In this document: positions 10,980-21,423 of the stretch, piece after piece | Numbering within the stretch: the stretch's first letter is position 1 | Layout of the letters: each line of letters opens with the position of its first letter | Assembly: GCF_010093815.1 (NCBI RefSeq) | Contig: NW_022985549.1 | Coordinates: forward strand, 2,748,804 to 2,812,803 | Direction: 5' to 3' | Length of the DNA stretch: 64,000 nucleotides | Source: Pseudovirgaria hyperparasitica | Taxonomy: Eukaryota; Ascomycota; Dothideomycetes; Acrospermales; Acrospermaceae | The notes under the pieces: generated by a model | Database searches by the model: none | What the model saw: the letters and a program-made list of their open reading frames with translations, nothing else | What the model was told of the DNA's origin: nothing | Position numbers and translations under genes: made by a program

Positions 10980-13906
10980 ATATGATGATGCTTTACGATG
11001 AGAATATGCTGAGTATCTTGTTTACTTGGTCGTGTTGCATAGCCTGAAATAAATTGTTGAGCAAAGCTCGGGTTAGCGGTTAGCATAATGTCTTATTATT
11101 ACCGCAAATGGAATAGTCCTGTTGTTATATGAAGTCTTTTGCCTCTCGACACCAGAGATGTGACAGAATATATACGTATTTTTCATCAGTTCGCGGTGCA
11201 TGCAGGGTACCGATGTCCTCCTTCTAGGATAAACTACAAAAATCATCTAGTTAACAGCCATTGTTTTATCCTATATCCCGAGACTAATAGGCATGACAGT
11301 AAGATCTGTAACATATCTGTCCTGCCCAAGGGATGGACGGTATATTTGTAGAGAGTAGATATCGGGAGTCCGAGGTATCAAGGATAATCAGGTATATTAT
11401 AGAGTAAAGGTCAATATAGAAGAGTAACAGGTAAGTAGTACTCATTGTCAGATAGTACTGTCTTGAGTAAAACTCCTGTGTGCATGTATGTGTCGTGATT
11501 GAGTAGTTGCCCATCTGGATCGCTTGTGCTGAAGTTTTTCCATCGTTCTTGTTGTCCTCCTTCCATGCGTACCTTTGTGCTTAATCTTAGTAGGTAGTTA
11601 TATATACATATAAGACGACTACACAGTGAATGCCTGGTTCATCACCTATCTCCACTGGCGATCTTAGTAGAGCTTGAACGTTGTCTGCAACCAAAAGACT
11701 TCGCTTCTAGTAGCCCACATTAAGACTGTAGTATCTAGCCCTAGTAGCAAAGCTTCTTTTGCTGCGTCGTCGTTAGGGAACGAAACCAGCTACGAAACAC
11801 AAAGCAAACGCGCCTGCAATGCCCACTCATAGTTCAATTCGGGTTTATATTTCTGCCGACAGTCCCTTTAATACTTGTGATGCTCCGAGTGGGGGACTAT
11901 TTGAGCCACCGAGGCTGGCTGATCTTTGGTGTGTTGAATTCGTCAGTTGTGTTGCTAGTAGGCATTGGAATGCTTATAGTTGGTGGTGGACTGAGCACGC
12001 TACTCGTGAGACTGGACAATATGAGCAATGACGAAGCCGTCTAACTTTCAGTGTCTCCGTCAAGAGGTAGAGATAGTGGCTCTTGAGTCGGTTGTGGCGA
12101 TGCCTTCCTGAAAGATACATCTATATTACATGAGAGTATACCACATTAGTTTAGTCTCTAGGCACTCAAGTAAAACATTTATGATACTGAAAGATCTTGC
12201 CTTGTTTCAACAAGGCAATTGTACCTGGTGACACCAACTGCACCCTCTGTTACACATCAGAGTCACTCAGTCAAATTTAAACGTTCTAGATGAAGGCAAC
12301 CATATGCGTGAAGTATTCCTGAGATCCATATCAATCTCCAGTTGTTACAGTTAGCTACGATAGACTTAGGGATGCAGAGATGCCCCCTTGCCTTCTTCGC
12401 CTTACATCCAAATTATGACTGTAGTTGAGTCTGTAGTATAAGGAGGACTACGGCTGAAATCACCAGCTTCATCAACAGCAGGGGGTTCATGAATTGCATA
12501 TTACATGTTAACCTGGCTATCCACAGTGTCACGATAACTACATTGAGAGGGTACTCAGAGATCGAAGAAGACACGAGCAATATGTTGGAATGGGAACTAG
12601 GAGAATAGTAGTGACGCTTCGAGGGAACGAAAACAATGTAAACAAGTAGTAATTACAGCTGAGGTACAGATTGCTCATATATCATGTCAGAGTATGTTAT
12701 CATGCCATGGGGCACGGTTCATTTAGTGAACTTCGTGCGGGCGGTTGTCGAAACAGTCTAACATTTCGGTAGCCGCTCTTGCGGGTGGCGTAAAAATTTG
12801 CTGACCATGCAGTAGGCTCCATGTAGGGCAAACACGATCAGGAAAAATGAACAGGTTGTGTTCTTCCCATAACTCAAGGTCGTTTCATGCGGCTCTCATG
12901 AAGTTCAACTGTATAGTTTCCCTTTTATAATATCTCTGAGCTGTTACCTATGTTGAGTAGAATGATTCTTTGTATGAATTATGTATTATATGTTCGAAAT
13001 GAGCTCTAAGAATGCTGTCGCACACCGTGAGGTAAGGCTGAGACACCCACTGTATGTATGCATGAGACTAGGCCACTCATCTCCCAGCGCTAAAGTGCCG
13101 AATCAAAGGCCGAGGGGGAGCAAGGATTAGTCCTGCAGCTTGTTCGGCGCCAAAGCTATTCCTCGATTCTTTACCGTTCAAGACCCTGATCGAAATTCAT
13201 ACAAAATACAGAGTGATCAAGGCCCTATATGGCGTAGATTCGTAGTGTAAAGTTGGTACACTCAGACCACACGAACACATCGATTATGATAATGACAGAC
13301 TGGAAAACTTCGAAGGTCCATCTTATAGATAGTGATACTACGGGTGGGGCTGGGGCGTAGCAGCGTTATTAAATTTAGGATTGATTAGTTAGAAAGCTCT
13401 GATCTGTCGGCACTACTCAGCCCCACTCAGCAATATTACGTGGATCTCACGTTGGTTTTCACGTATGTTTGCCTGATTCTTTCTGTAACTTTTCCTTTCC
13501 TTGAGTATGTTAAGAGTCAGGGTTCGGATTAAAGGTCTTGGGTCATATAAAGAATAGCGGAGGGCAATTATTCCTAGTAGACCGTGATAGTTGTACACCT
13601 GAGTAGAAGGTTAGTAGGTTAGAGTTACTCATACGACTGCGAAATATTCTGATGTGCAAGCTCATACAACACAGGTAAGAAAGAAACACGATCCCTGGAT
13701 GAGGCGCACCCACATGCATGACAAGTTAAGGAATGCCTGCAGGGCTCAAGTATATAGTGGGACGTTGGCGGCTCCAATTTTAGATGCAGCTCCAGCGCCA
13801 GACCTCCTTCAATGCCAAAAATCTCAGATGCTCAGATCCGGCTCCCCAAGCCTCAAAACCCTCGAACAACTCTCCTGAATCTCTCTCTTTAAGCATTTGA
13901 ACAGAC
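10980..13906. other. Long intergenic region, no gene recognised
   Basis: About 2.9 kb without a convincing coding frame. All open frames are under about 80 codons and look random on both strands. Composition is mixed with locally AT-rich stretches (about 11280-11620 and 12940-13000) but without the CpA/TpG vacancy of the left edge. A TATATA element at 13751 lies some 155 bp ahead of the next gene. Confidence 0.5.
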
Positions 13907-15049
13907 ATGCTGTCCTTGCGACAGATGTTTCACTCAAGATACGTCAACAACTACACGTTCTCCATCGCATGCGCTGTCCTACTACTATGCCTGTGGAGCA
14001 TTGGTTCGCGCTCCGTTCCATACCTTACAGGGCCACATGAAGAGCCATTCATAGAGCTACATACAGAGCCACATGCAGAGCTATATACAGAGCCACATAC
14101 AGAGCCACATACAGAGCTACATACAGAGCCACATGCAGAGCCATATACAGAGCCACATGCAGAGCCACATACAGAGCTACATACAGAGCCACATGCAGAG
14201 CCATATACAGAGCCACATGCAGAGCTACATACAGAGCACAATATCCCCAAAATCTTATGGTACAAACTGGGCCCGAATGGTATGAACGACGATACACGGG
14301 CATGGACTAGTACCTGCATCACAAACAATCCGGAGTACCGCGTTGAATTCATGACGGACGAGACTGCAGATGAGTATGTCCAGAGGACATTTTCTTCGTC
14401 ACGCCCCGACATTGTCGAAAGCTACCTCAACATTTCAATTCCTATTCTGAAGGCTGATCTACTACGTTATCTACTGCTGTGGGATCAGGGTGGTGTATGG
14501 TCCGACCTTGATGTCTCCTGCGAAGCGGATAACTACATCGACGAGTGGATACCTTTGGAACATAGAGACAAAGCTGGACTTGTCGTCGGATGGGAATTTG
14601 ATATGGGATATGATAGACCCATTCTTCGCCAGTTCGCATCATGGACTATTATGGCAAGGCCCCGGTCACCGCATATGCTGCAAATCATCGATGACATAGT
14701 CCACGCGCTGGAAGAAAAAGTAGAAGAGCATCATGTGCCGCTTCAGAACTTGACTCTTGCTATGACAGGAGATGTTGTGGACTTCACTGGACCAAGACGT
14801 ATGACATTTGGTATCTACAAGAGCCTTGGAAAGATATTGAACAGGCCTGTTGGACAGGAAGAAATCCAAGAGCTACTGCAGCCAAAAATGATTGGTGACG
14901 TTCTAGTGTTACCCGGACGATCTTTTGCGGCGTCATGCAATACATACAAGCCTGAAGAAGAAGAGCTGCTCCCTCGTCAATTGATTACGCATCACTATGC
15001 CGGCTCTTGGAAAAACGACAAAGGTGGCGAGTCTAAGCAAGCCCATTGA
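13907..15049 (+). CDS. GT32-family glycosyltransferase (OCH1-like) with repeat stalk
   Basis: Intronless, 380 aa, type II membrane topology: short N-terminal cytosolic part, one helix at about residues 17-35 (TFSIACAVLLLCLWSIG), a stalk of sixteen four-residue repeats (about 45-110, consensus E-P-H-T/A), then the catalytic domain from residue 113 (IPKILWYKLG). The domain carries the family's LKADLLRYLLLWDQGGVW block and a DLD motif at residues 200-202, the DXD that binds metal and nucleotide-sugar, and a late HHYAGSW block. GT32 enzymes of this type (Och1 and relatives) act in the Golgi as alpha-mannosyl- or related glycosyltransferases on N-glycans or glycolipids. The exact acceptor cannot be told from sequence. 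The start is the first ATG before the membrane helix. The repeat stalk is unusual and is listed separately. Confidence 0.9.
   Translation: MLSLRQMFHSRYVNNYTFSIACAVLLLCLWSIGSRSVPYLTGPHEEPFIELHTEPHAELYTEPHTEPHTELHTEPHAEPYTEPHAEPHTELHTEPHAEPYTEPHAELHTEHNIPKILWYKLGPNGMNDDTRAWTSTCITNNPEYRVEFMTDETADEYVQRTFSSSRPDIVESYLNISIPILKADLLRYLLLWDQGGVWSDLDVSCEADNYIDEWIPLEHRDKAGLVVGWEFDMGYDRPILRQFASWTIMARPRSPHMLQIIDDIVHALEEKVEEHHVPLQNLTLAMTGDVVDFTGPRRMTFGIYKSLGKILNRPVGQEEIQELLQPKMIGDVLVLPGRSFAASCNTYKPEEEELLPRQLITHHYAGSWKNDKGGESKQAH
14041..14232 (+). repeat. Coding minisatellite, 12-bp units in 60-bp super-repeat
   Basis: Sixteen tandem 12-bp units (consensus AGAGCCACATAC with variants) arranged in three 60-bp blocks. 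The blocks 14101-14160 and 14161-14220 are identical base for base; the block at 14041-14100 differs at only a few sites. The array encodes the E-P/L-H/Y-T/A stalk of the GT32 enzyme. Because 12 is a multiple of 3, any change in copy number keeps the reading frame. Several other frames through the array, on both strands, are also open. Confidence 0.95.
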
Positions 15050-17444
15050 CATGATTTCCACACATACTGCAACATTCGGACTGCTATGACTGGTAAGTCT
15101 TGGCTTCCCAGGTTGCTCTATTACCCAAACCGCATCTGCGGACATACCTCTACGGCTGCCAGGGTCGTTCGTATGTGAGCTCGTGTGCGATGAAGCATTC
15201 GAAACACGAATGTTCGAGAAAATGGGCTAGTAAGGGCCGGACAATCGAGAACCGATAAACATGACGCATATCAATTACCAATCTCCAATGCCACACTGTG
15301 CGTACGAGATGTGCAATGACATGATCGACGAAGGCAACAGTTGACCTGGAGTGAGAGTCAGTGTGAGAGGATTACTATGTTGGTGTTGAATTTAATGCTA
15401 CTGGAACTTCGCAATGGTCCGAGAAAGGGGGCCGAGCATACTGCAGAAGCCAGTGACCAGAGGAAGAAGGGAGAGACATTCAAACCATGCGAAGACTTAT
15501 ACCCACGCCATATAGAGATCTGACTAGATTTGAACGCGGCAGAGCTACCATTGCATTCAGCATTGTATCATCTCAATTGTCATACCCGATCTATCCACCG
15601 AGCAGACGGAAAACCATGATTGGTTGAGAATTGGGCAACACGTTTCATTGGATAGAGCAAGTGGATCGAAAATGAACATCACGAAAAAGGATACACCAAT
15701 ACCTGGATCAACATATGTACTTCAGCAGAATCTCTAAATAGAATGATAGCAGTAGACCTGAATTATAGAGGGACGCCCAAGAGCAGGAAGTCTTGGTATT
15801 CAGAAATAATCACCCATGATTCGAAACATGTCGCTCAAGTGCTCTGTAACGCGTCCATACTAGTGACCATCTAGAGATAGAGTAATGAGCCATGCTTGAA
15901 TCTTCTTGTAGATCATTTAGCGCTGTTGCTGTCTACATAGCTTAGCCTGTAATAATGTTGGTCCAGTAGCCACAAGGTTCTGATAGTCCGAAATATGCCT
16001 CAGCGACGTCTGCAATCCACAGATGGACAGATGACCCTGTATACTATACATGAATCTTTGAGGTCTGCTTTACATGTCATCACCAGAAGATGTTCTTTTC
16101 GTCAAAAAGAGCTCTGTCATGTCTCTCAACAATCAATCGCACCGTAAATAAAGCAAGGAGGTACAAATTCGCCATCGCCTCTTTCTCCGAACTCGTCGCC
16201 GTGCGTGTATCACAGAAGATACAAAAAATGAAGTTGTTTTCCTTTACTTTCTCTGTATCAAATTCTTTGCCCAGCACAGCCTAACTGCTTGTGGATAGAC
16301 GCCTAGAACTGGTGAGATACGGGCATTCATGTCCATCACAATCGATCAGTTCAGCATTCTCGATGATGCCATCTTTGACGAGGATGGGACTACCGCAATC
16401 TCTTCCAAACAGATTCTGAGCTCGAATGGACAGAGCAATCATGCCAGCAAGAACGAACAGGGCAAGGAGATACACGACTTAAGTTCGGTCATTGACATTG
16501 AGACAGAGCGGGAGAGAATCAGTTTGACGAAAAGAGAGGACATAGAGTGGGCATGCAAATACTGCCTCGCAAGAGCTGGGGCCGACGCATGCAACAACGG
16601 CAGCAATGGGATCGACCGACTACCTGAGATTATCTGGCATTGTGGCTTCATGGGAATCATGCGGTAGTGATTCGTCTCCGGTTCAGCTTAATCATACAAA
16701 GTGTACCGGCAGCTACTGTAAAAGAATCAGGATCCAAGGTCGTATGCTGTACTGAAAGATATGAATAACCAATCCTATACAGCTTCCAGTTGACTTGTAT
16801 CCCGAAAATCCGGTGATGCGTCAAGCGCATGCACGTGTTTATGCAATCTGGAACTCTGTTTCAAATCGTTCAAACCATCAAGTGGATCTGCGGGCTAGGG
16901 ATGGATCTACAGGCCTTGCGAAACGACATGGTCTCGCGTATAACACGAAATCAAAATGTACAGCCGATGAACAGAGGACACAAGCGAAGGCGATTCGACT
17001 TTCAAAACGCGGAACAATTATTTAGACGCGAATGTGAAAGTCGAACGCGTCCTCGAGCGAGAAGCATCTAACCTATTAGGGTTAGCATTATGCTAAGTCA
17101 GCATGGCGCTTTGGTTTTCATATTGTGTCCATCGCGTAGCCTCACTCTTTCTCCTCCGTGCTATACCATGATGTGCAGAAACGCACACCGCGAGCAAGAA
17201 CAGCTGGCTCATAGGTTATAGACTCGCATAAATTCTACCAGAATACAGGTCCAGACTACCAATCTGTCCTGAACACGTTAGTGTGTGATGCAGTATTTGA
17301 CGACCCGCATAGAGCTGGGTCCGCCACAGATATGGGTTCAGCTGAGGGGCATTCCAGTCAAAGCCGCATATAAATACTGGAAATCGTACGCTTCCACGCT
17401 GATACGATGAAATCCCAGACTCGCTCGACAGCCGGAGAGCTAAG
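15050..17444. other. Intergenic, no gene recognised
   Basis: About 2.4 kb. Several open frames of 60-112 codons around 16080-16670 on both strands overlap one another and show no family resemblance. A hydrophobic minus-strand frame near 16281-16475 lacks an ATG. The right end is the promoter of the FAD oxidase gene. Confidence 0.5.
17369..17375 (+). promoter_or_regulatory. TATA box of FAD oxidase gene
   Basis: TATAAAT lies about 70 bp upstream of the first in-frame ATG at 17445, a normal distance for a fungal core promoter with a short leader. Assignment is by position only. Confidence 0.45.
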
Positions 17445-19253
17445 TTGTTTTTTACCATGTCGCATTGCGCCCAACTAGTCCATGACTTTCAACAGAAAGG
17501 CATTCCGGCTTTTAACCAAGGCGAGAAAGAGTATGAGCTTTCCGTCGCCACAGCCAACCTTCTTTACCGCTTTACAAGGCCCGAATGCGTTGTACAGCCG
17601 GAAACGACAGAGCATGTCCAGTACATCGTTGAACAGGCGAGGGATGTTGGCGAAGATATTACTGTCAAATGTGGTGGCCATTCGTACACTGGATTTTCGA
17701 CTGCTGATCACGGTCTCCTGATTGATCTTAAGCGAATGACAGCGGTGAAACTGCAGCTCAGCAAAGATAAGACCCCTACAGCTGTCAAAGTCCAGGCCGG
17801 AGCACGATGGGGAGATGTTTATAGGACACTCATCAACGGGAGCCATCGGGGATATGTCATTAACGGGGGCAGATGTCCATCTGTGGGCGTGAGCGGATTC
17901 CTTCTGGGTGGCGGACTCGGGCCGTTTACACGAAGCTTCGGCATGGGGTCTGATACTGTCATTGAAGCCACCATCGTGACTGCAGATGGAAAGAAAGTCA
18001 CAGTCGGAAAAGACAGCCCGCCTGGGTCCAGAGAAGCCGAGCTTTTCTGGGCACTACGCGGAGCCGGGTGCGGCACTTTCGGCGTCGTCACAGAGTTCAA
18101 GATGGACGTCAAAAAGTTGAAGAATAAGAACGTCGTGGCTGGAAGATATCTGTGGACACCCACAGCAGGCGTCAGCCACCATCGAACGATGCAACAGATC
18201 CTCATGGCTGATTGGCCGAAAGAAATGACTATCGACAACAATTGGATGCTTGATGTCAAAGGTGGCAAAGGAGAGATGGGCATCAGATTTACAATCTACT
18301 ATGATGGTCCCAAAGACGAATTTGATAAATTGCTAGATGAAAAGATGACGCCTCAGCCACTTGACGGGAGCCTGAGTCCAGAGGACAGGGTCAAACTGCA
18401 ACTAGAAAATGCGGATCAGGAAAATCTCATCAAGCAACTCAAAAGACGTTCAATGCCTGAGCCATCCACGAGATTCCTCTATGAGTCACTGGTCCTCATG
18501 TGGGACGAGGAAGCCAGGAACTCCTTACCTCGTCCAGGAGACAATGCATACCAGAAATACAGTTCTTTCTGCTTCCGCACCGACCGCGAAGAGGACGCCA
18601 GGGCTATGGAGGAAATTATTCGCATTGTCACAGCGCAGCAGACGTTCTTCAAGGACGAGTTCAAGACTGACAACGCCTCGTTCTGGGTTACTTTTATTCA
18701 TAGTGGTGGCAAGGCTACCACTTTCAGCCGAACAGAAACTGCTTATCCTTGGCGTGAATGCACTTTTCACACTTACATCACGATCAAGTGGACCGACAAA
18801 TGGCTCGAGCAGAACGCCACTGGCTTTCTTCTTCGAATGAAAGACATTCTGAAGCCATACTCCATGAATGGGCAAGCATCATTTATCAACTTCTCTGACG
18901 CTGCCATCGCCAAGGACCATGACGTCGCCTACTACGGTGAGAACAGTGCTAGAGCCCGAAAAGTAAAGAGTGTATGGGACAAGGACAATTATTTCAACTG
19001 GCCGTGGGATCGTTCCGACATTCGAGTCTCGAAGCGCAACGCTAAAAGAGCTGAGTTTGCAGCCTGGCTCCGGGCAGAGCTCAATCTCTCACTTGTAGGG
19101 CCTGGTGATGATAGTGACGATGATAGTGATGTGACTGCGGTGGATGAAGAGCAGTTGACGGATGTCATTGCGACAAAGGCCTGGGACTCGTACACTTTGC
19201 CTCCGGCCGAGTTTACGGACATCTATGGTGTACCTTACGTTGACGACTTCTAA
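17445..19253 (+). CDS. Berberine-bridge-type FAD-linked oxidoreductase
   Basis: Intronless, 602 aa. A PCMH-type FAD-binding domain spans about residues 43-225 and a BBE substrate/C-terminal domain the rest. H79 in VKCGGHSYTG and C144 in GGRCPSVGVSG match the two positions that in this family attach FAD covalently (8-alpha-histidyl and 6-S-cysteinyl), so bicovalent flavin is predicted. The C-terminal signature appears at residues 494-515 (VAYYGENSARARKVKSVW then NYFNWPW). Such enzymes oxidise sugars, alkaloid-like or polyketide substrates with O2; the substrate here is unknown. Most relatives are secreted, but no signal peptide is seen with either the first ATG or M5, so an intracellular enzyme is inferred. 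The tail from about residue 555 is acidic (GDDSDDDSD) and poorly conserved-looking. The next gene, a multi-pass transporter, follows 456 bp downstream on the same strand. Confidence 0.9.
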   Translation: MFFTMSHCAQLVHDFQQKGIPAFNQGEKEYELSVATANLLYRFTRPECVVQPETTEHVQYIVEQARDVGEDITVKCGGHSYTGFSTADHGLLIDLKRMTAVKLQLSKDKTPTAVKVQAGARWGDVYRTLINGSHRGYVINGGRCPSVGVSGFLLGGGLGPFTRSFGMGSDTVIEATIVTADGKKVTVGKDSPPGSREAELFWALRGAGCGTFGVVTEFKMDVKKLKNKNVVAGRYLWTPTAGVSHHRTMQQILMADWPKEMTIDNNWMLDVKGGKGEMGIRFTIYYDGPKDEFDKLLDEKMTPQPLDGSLSPEDRVKLQLENADQENLIKQLKRRSMPEPSTRFLYESLVLMWDEEARNSLPRPGDNAYQKYSSFCFRTDREEDARAMEEIIRIVTAQQTFFKDEFKTDNASFWVTFIHSGGKATTFSRTETAYPWRECTFHTYITIKWTDKWLEQNATGFLLRMKDILKPYSMNGQASFINFSDAAIAKDHDVAYYGENSARARKVKSVWDKDNYFNWPWDRSDIRVSKRNAKRAEFAAWLRAELNLSLVGPGDDSDDDSDVTAVDEEQLTDVIATKAWDSYTLPPAEFTDIYGVPYVDDF

Positions 19254-19709
19254 GCTCTGAGAGCCATTTAGCGAAGATAAATGAGGGATGAATGATTTGC
19301 TAAGGCGTCCAAAGATAATTATTGGTCATAAAGAAGTATTTCCAGCTGCAAATTTTGATATTATTCCTCTAATCCATCATTCTTATCGTGTGTCGAGAAG
19401 AGCTTTGGATAATTTCTGTCTGTGGGGATACTTGCTCAAACTTGCTCGCCTTGACCATGTTCTGCGGCTCCAGAACTTGTGTGGCATTTACAGCTATCAA
19501 ATACAGTAAAGACAAATCCTTCTATGGAAACAATCTGATGCTGATTCGCTGGAGGAACGACCAAGGCGTTCCAAGTGGTAGTAGACATCGCGAGCATATC
19601 AGTGTCACTGCTAGCCAACTTGAGGATACCACACCTCTCCCGAATCCAATCTATAGTCCCCTCCTCGCTCCAGATTTTTTCATCTCACAGCGCAGTCTGA
19701 TTATCTACG
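19254..19709. other. Short intergenic between oxidase and transporter
   Basis: 456 bp holding the 3' end of the oxidase transcript and the leader of the transporter gene. Open frames here (19388-19717) lack family resemblance. No terminator-like or repeat structure stands out. Confidence 0.5.
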
Positions 19710-21423
19710 ATGACTAGATTAGTAACATGGTGGAAGAGTGATATTCCATATCACACGTTTATGTACACGAACTTCATCGTCGGTTTCGCATTCACGCCTT
19801 TCGCCATATATTCGAATTATCAACTGCAAGTCACCGGTTTCGCAATAGGAACTGATATCGATGGCCAGGTCTGCTCAACATACTGCGTCGTTCCTTGGGG
19901 TAGCGGACGTATCGATCTCAATGCCGCCATTCTGTACATGAATGCGCTGACCTTTGCGCTTGGTGGAGTCGTTACTATTCTAATCATAGCTTATGCTGAT
20001 TTCTGGAGTACGCCATTTTGACTTACACTCCATTTGATAGTACGGAGGCTCTAACTTGAAGTATAGGATACAAGACCTGGCTTATAAGTATTATGATTGC
20101 TGTCTACGGCGCAGTCACAGTGCCAAGTTACTGGCTTCGTATCTCTACGTTGAGAGCTTTCAACTCATTGTTCGCACTGTCCGTCTTGTTTGGAATTATC
20201 AGCTCGGTGCTGATTGCATTGCTCAACATATATATACCGCACTGTATGCGTACAGCGACTCCAGGCAATATAGACGAGGAGATCTCACCAGACTCGAAGA
20301 CGAATGTGTCACTGAACAACCACTCAAGTAAAGCAGTTACAGAGAAAGCGAAAGCAGAGCGCGCATACGGCTTCACAATGTCCATCTTCGCCATGCTCAC
20401 CAACAACATCGCAGGCATCCTAATCCTCGTCGTTACAATTATCCTCTCTACAACCCTCCCTCTGACATCCCAACAATCTGCCGGCCTCCTCGTGTCCACA
20501 ATCGTCGGATGCATCACACTCGCCGGCGCATTGCCCTCCTGGCTCGGCCTCCCACAGCTGCCCACAAAACCATATCCCGCAACGCACAAATGGTACACCG
20601 CCCTCCTGCAGATTCTCACGCCCTTCAGAGCCCTTCTCGCCAACCCAAACATGCTGCTCCTCCTGCTCGCATACACGGTATATACAGACACAACTTTCGC
20701 GACAGCAAGCATCATCGGTCAGCTATACTACTCCGAGCTCACCCCAAACACACTGGAGTACTCCCTCTACTCCCTCGCCACATACATCTTCTTCGTCATC
20801 TGCACAACAGCATTCTACGCCGCACACCGCAGGTGGAAGTTCACGCTGGAAAAATGCTTCGTGGCGGGCTATGCCATCATCCTCCTCGTGCCGATATGGG
20901 GCATCATCGGCATCGCACGACAAGATGCGTTTGGATACAAAGTCAGTCGAACCCTTTCCTCATCCTCGTCCTTTCCCCCCTTCAACCCAAATCCATAGAA
21001 TTTCCCCTTTTCTAAAACAAAACACAGCATCGCTGGGAATTCTACACGCAGCTCCTCATAAGCCAAACCTCGTCTGCCCTCGTCAACCCCACATTTCGCC
21101 TTCTCTACGCAGAGCACATCCCGGCGGGAGAAGAGGTGATGTGGTACGGCATGCAGGTAGTACTAAGCTGTGCAACAACATGGGTCACATACGTAGCAAC
21201 CGGGCCTCTGCAAAACGCAACACACAATCTACGATTTCCATTGATTCTGTGCGCTGTATTCTTTACGCTGGCACTGGGGGTGGAAGGGGTTAGGTTGTGG
21301 GTGAAGACGCGGCGAGGGTCGGGGTCTACTACTAGGGGTGTGGTGGAAAATGTGGTCGATGATGTTGTGGAGGGTGGAGGGGTGGAGGGAAAGGGTGTGC
21401 TGGTGGGTCAAGCGTGTGGTTGA
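19710..21423 (+). CDS. Atg22-like MFS-type membrane transporter
   Basis: Model: 19710..20007, 20067..20941 and 21028..21423 (522 aa); introns of 59 nt (donor GTACGC) and 86 nt (donor GTCAGT, acceptor AACACAG). The protein is almost wholly hydrophobic, with about eleven or twelve membrane helices. Family features include VGFAFTPFAIYSNY near the N-terminus, a glycine/aspartate stretch after CSTYCVVPWGSG, a hydrophilic central loop near residues 165-200, and long paired helices after it. Atg22 of yeast exports amino acids from the vacuole after autophagy; this shorter branch has no proven substrate, so vacuolar efflux is inference. The N-terminus starts close to the first helix, as in this subfamily; an upstream exon is possible but none was seen. 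The C-terminal tail is Gly/Val-rich and low in complexity. It lies in tandem with the FAD oxidase, but co-function is untested. Confidence 0.8.

Noticed and set aside
13951-14412. 153-codon minus-strand frame rich in Cys-Gly-Ser-Val opposite the GT32 gene
   Set aside because: It is the reverse reading of the 12-bp minisatellite; the plus-strand frame has the complete enzyme.
16281-16475. Minus-strand frame with hydrophobic start resembling a small secreted protein
   Set aside because: It has no ATG at the hydrophobic segment and is stop-bounded just upstream; the overlap with other random frames gives no support.
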